A DNA stretch of 8,519 nt from assembly GCA_964555565.1 (NCBI GenBank), contig CAZKTF010000155.1, positions 1-8,519 of the forward strand. Reading direction: 5' to 3'. The stretch is from CAZKTF01 sp964555565 (lineage in GTDB: Bacteria > Planctomycetota > JAJSAM01 > JAKLKS01). Every line of letters begins with the position of its first letter. Within the stretch, counting starts at the first letter, position 1. Below, piece after piece: positions 6,211 to 8,519 of the stretch. Under the pieces are notes generated by a model. That model saw nothing but the letters and a program-made list of their open reading frames with translations, searched no databases and was not told the origin of the DNA. A program made the translations under genes and the position numbers.

Positions 6211-6228
6211 GGACCAGCAGGCGTCCGC

Positions 6229-6258
6229 GCGCCCCCGGGCCGGAATGGCCGGGGGCGC
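6229..6258 (+). terminator. Strong stem-loop between the PuuD-like and RNB genes
   Basis: GCGCCCCCGGGCC (6229-6241) pairs with GGCCGGGGGCGC (6247-6258) over 12 base pairs with a single bulged G and a GGAAT loop. It begins 18 bp after the PuuD-like stop. Only short T pairs follow (TTCGCTT), so intrinsic termination is plausible but not certain. If it terminates, the RNB gene must have its own promoter in the 26 bp before its ATG. Confidence 0.55.
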
Positions 6259-6284
6259 TTCGCTTGCGCGACAATCCCCCCACC

Positions 6285-8225
6285 ATGACGCGCTACCCCG
6301 TGGCCGCCCTCGAGCGCCAGGGCGCCGTGCTGCTGGCCGCCCTCGGCGCGCGCCGGGAGGAGCGGGTCCGCGTCGTCACCGAGGACGGCCGCTCCTTCGA
6401 GTACCCGCAGGAGCGGCTCCTCTGGCGGGCGCGGACGCTTCAGGCCGAGGGGCGCACCGACCGGGAGGTCGCCGCCTCCCTCAAGGTCCTGCGGGCGGGG
6501 ATGGGGCCGGCCCCGGACTGGAGGGCGCTCCGCGACGCCTCGAGGCCCGGGGTCTCCGCGGACCCGCGGGACCTGTCGGGGGACGGGGGGGACGCCGGGG
6601 CGCTGGCGGTGGCGGCCCGCGCCGGGGAGTCCGCGCCCTGGTTCCGGCTCGACCACGGGAAGCTCGTCCCGTCCTCCGACGAGGAGATCGCGCGGGACCG
6701 GGAACACGCGGAGGCGGAGAGCCGGGCCCGGGACGCCGAGGCGGCGCTCAGGAAGGCGCTCACGCCCGGTCCCGCGCGCCCCCTCCCGGAGGAGGCCCGC
6801 CCGGCGCTGGAGGCGCTCCTCGACTGGGCCCTCGGGCCCGTGGCCCCGGGTGCGCCGCGCCCCCCGGTCGCCGCGGACCTCGGCCTCGCCGAGCCCGACG
6901 ACGCCCTGGAGCGGCTGGAGGCCGCGGGGCTCCTCCCCGCCGGTGCGATGGCCCCCCTCTCCCGCCGCGGGCTCGGGCGTCCCTTCCCGCGGAAGGTCCG
7001 GGACGAGGCCGCGGCGGCCGCCGCGGCCCCCGACCCGGCGGCGGGCCGGCAGGACCTCCGGGTGCTGGCGGCCTTCGCCGTGGACGACGAGGAGACCGTG
7101 GAGGTGGACGACGCGGTGTCCTTCCTCCGCGGGCCGGGCGGCGAGCCGCACCTCCTCGTCCACATCGCGGACGCGGCGGCCGCCGTCCCCCCCGGCGGGC
7201 CGCTCGACCTGGAGGCCCGGCGGCGGGCCACGACGATCTACACGCCCGACCTCAGGGTCCCGATGCTCCCGCCCGACCTCACGGCGGCCCGCCTGTCGCT
7301 GGAGGCGGGGGCGGAACGTCCGGCCGTCACCGCGGAGGTCCGCCTCGACGCGGCGGGGGAGCCCGCGGAGGTCCGGGTGTTCCGGAGCCTCGTCCGGGTG
7401 ACCCGGCGGATGGACTACGGGGGGCTCCGGGAGCCCTCGGACCTGCCCCCGGACCTGCGCGAGGTCCACGCGATGGCGCGCGCGATGCGCGACGCGCGCA
7501 CGGCGGCCGGGGCGCGGGTGCTCGACCTCCCCGCGGCGCACCTCCGGGTGCGGGACGGCGTCCCCTCGCTCGAGGCCCGCGGGAACGGGGCGGGCGACCT
7601 CCTCGTGGCCGAGGCGATGGTCGCCTTCAACCGCGTGGCCGCGGGCCGGATCAAGGCGGCGGGGGCCGCGGCCCTCTGGCGGGCGCAGGATCCGCCCCGC
7701 GGGGACCTCCCGCCCCGGGACGACCCGCTCTTCGCGCTGAAGGCCCGGCGCCTGTTCGCCCCGACGCGCATCTCCGCGGACCCCGCCCCGCACTCCGGGG
7801 TCGGGGCCCCCTTCTACCTCCAGGCGACCTCGCCCATCCGGCGCTATGCCGACTTGCTCCACCAGCGCCAGCTCGCGGCGCTGGTCTCCGGGGCGCCCCC
7901 TCCGCACGGGAGGGAGGAGCTCCGGGCGCTGGCCCTGGAACTGTTCCGCGCCGAGCGGGAGGCCCGGGCGGCCGAGTCGGAGAGGGAGGCCTACTGGCTC
8001 GCGGTCCTCCTCGAGCGGCGGGGCGCCGCCCCGCTCAGGGGGATCTGCTCGCGGAGCCCGGAGCGGGGGCGGGGCCACGCCTGGATCCCCGACCTCCTCG
8101 ACGACCTGCCTTTCCGCTGGCCCCGCGACGGCGGCCCCGGGCCCGCCGAGGGCGCCGAACTCGAACTCCGGCCCGGCCGGCTCGCGAAGCACCGCGCCCG
8201 GGTCGAGCTGGAGGTCGTGGCGTAG
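6285..8225 (+). CDS. RNase II/R-type (RNB domain) exoribonuclease
   Basis: Predicted cytoplasmic 3'-5' exoribonuclease of 646 residues. A short N-terminal barrel-like region (ERQGAVLLAALGARREERVRVV, then YPQERLL) precedes a poorly conserved, charged and alanine-rich middle. The RNB domain starts near residue 256: VLAAFAVDDEETVEVDDAVSF, LLVHIADAAAAVPPGGPLDLEARRR, TTIYTPDLRVPMLPPDLTAARLSL, AAALWRAQDPP and YLQATSPIRRYADLLHQRQL. Compared with E. coli RNase II, the metal-binding Asp residues correspond to D267, E273, D275 and D276, so the second Asp is a Glu here. The SPIRRYAD arginines (R519, R520) are kept. The tail after the RNB domain is short, and no full S1 domain with a lysine-rich end as in RNase R is seen. 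The start is uncertain: ATG 6285 has no Shine-Dalgarno, and a TTG at 6264 in the same frame lies against the preceding stem-loop. It is a member of the compact RNase II-like group rather than clearly rnb or rnr. Confidence 0.88.
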   Translation: MTRYPVAALERQGAVLLAALGARREERVRVVTEDGRSFEYPQERLLWRARTLQAEGRTDREVAASLKVLRAGMGPAPDWRALRDASRPGVSADPRDLSGDGGDAGALAVAARAGESAPWFRLDHGKLVPSSDEEIARDREHAEAESRARDAEAALRKALTPGPARPLPEEARPALEALLDWALGPVAPGAPRPPVAADLGLAEPDDALERLEAAGLLPAGAMAPLSRRGLGRPFPRKVRDEAAAAAAAPDPAAGRQDLRVLAAFAVDDEETVEVDDAVSFLRGPGGEPHLLVHIADAAAAVPPGGPLDLEARRRATTIYTPDLRVPMLPPDLTAARLSLEAGAERPAVTAEVRLDAAGEPAEVRVFRSLVRVTRRMDYGGLREPSDLPPDLREVHAMARAMRDARTAAGARVLDLPAAHLRVRDGVPSLEARGNGAGDLLVAEAMVAFNRVAAGRIKAAGAAALWRAQDPPRGDLPPRDDPLFALKARRLFAPTRISADPAPHSGVGAPFYLQATSPIRRYADLLHQRQLAALVSGAPPPHGREELRALALELFRAEREARAAESEREAYWLAVLLERRGAAPLRGICSRSPERGRGHAWIPDLLDDLPFRWPRDGGPGPAEGAELELRPGRLAKHRARVELEVVA

Positions 8226-8519
8226 CGCACCGGCGCCGTGCGGCGGATAGGGGCGATCCTGGGGCAGTGGTGCCCCTGCCACAGGTTCAGCCGGCATTCG
8301 CCGTGATGACGCGGTAAACGCATACAGCGAGACTCTCCGGGTGCAGGTTGCGCGGATGTTGTCAACGGCGTCCGTTTAGCCGACGGTTGATCTCGTCTGC
8401 GATCGTCATCGATGCCTCCGTCAGGGTGCCTAGCGGTGCCTGGATTGCCCGAATGTCTAGCTCCAGGGCTGAGGGATCCCCTCATTGTCTGACCCCGGTC
8501 GTAGTTTCCATTCATGAGC
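8226..8519. other. Gene-poor tail with lower GC
   Basis: I see no gene I can defend in these 294 bp. GC drops visibly compared with the coding part. Just after the RNB stop, GCAC/GTGC plus an inner GG/CC can pair (8227-8241). A 39-codon open stretch on the minus strand (8362-8481) has protein-like helical composition but no good start. Near the edge, TGAGGG-ATC-CCCTCA (8470-8484) is a perfect 6-bp-arm inverted repeat. Confidence 0.5.
8261..8276 (+). terminator. Hairpin downstream of the RNB gene
   Basis: GGGGCA (8261-8266) and TGCCCC (8271-8276) pair perfectly around GTGG, 35 bp after the RNB stop. It could end the transcript, but no T-tract follows, so the role is uncertain. Confidence 0.35.

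Noticed and set aside
6207..8297. 696-codon open frame on the minus strand, and a similar plus-strand frame 6245-8317
   Set aside because: Both are shadows of the RNB gene, with low-complexity R/G/P/A-rich translations and no motif.
7991..8515. 174-codon minus-strand frame at the right edge
   Set aside because: Half is antisense to the RNB gene. The translation shows no domain and the start has no Shine-Dalgarno.

Overview
This is a very GC-rich stretch of bacterial chromosome, with third codon positions that are almost all G or C. It probably comes from a planctomycete or a related PVC-type bacterium. The best evidence is a tightly spaced DUF1549/DUF1553 plus DUF1501 gene pair, a signature gene couple that is heavily multiplied in Planctomycetota. 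The exported SUMF-type lipoprotein next to it fits the same picture. The lineage call is an inference from gene content, since there is no rRNA or other phylogenetic marker here.

Layout. Positions 1-339 hold no gene I can defend, only a possible upstream gene tail and an 8-bp-arm palindrome. Positions 340-1242 (+) encode a lipoprotein with a formylglycine-generating-enzyme-like (SUMF/FGE) domain that lacks the catalytic cysteines. A 168-bp gap with two inverted repeats follows. Then comes a two-gene operon: a Sec-exported DUF1549/DUF1553 protein with a CxxCH motif (1411-3162) and, 8 bp later, a Tat-exported DUF1501 protein (3171-4484). Positions 4485-4675 lie between convergent genes and contain 2.6 copies of a 42-bp repeat. 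They also contain a facing pair of 31-bp REP-like elements whose stems differ only by compensatory changes. GTP cyclohydrolase I (folE) is on the minus strand (4676-5266). It diverges from a PuuD-like seven-helix membrane protein (5419-6210) that lacks the usual cytochrome c domain. A strong stem-loop follows, and 26 bp after it begins an RNase II/R-type (RNB) exoribonuclease gene (6285-8225). The last 294 bp are lower in GC, carry hairpins, and have no convincing gene.

How the genes fit together. The DUF1549/DUF1501 pair should make two exported proteins that act together outside the cytoplasmic membrane. Their biochemical role is unknown, and the upstream FGE-like lipoprotein may belong to the same envelope function. 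folE (pterin/folate synthesis), the PuuD-like protein and the RNase look like independent housekeeping or accessory genes. I saw no tRNA, rRNA, CRISPR array, transposase or phage gene. The most unusual items are the covarying inverted repeat pair, the PuuD domain without its cytochrome, the RNase with an Asp-to-Glu active-site variant and a possibly leaderless start, and the FGE-like domain without its active site.
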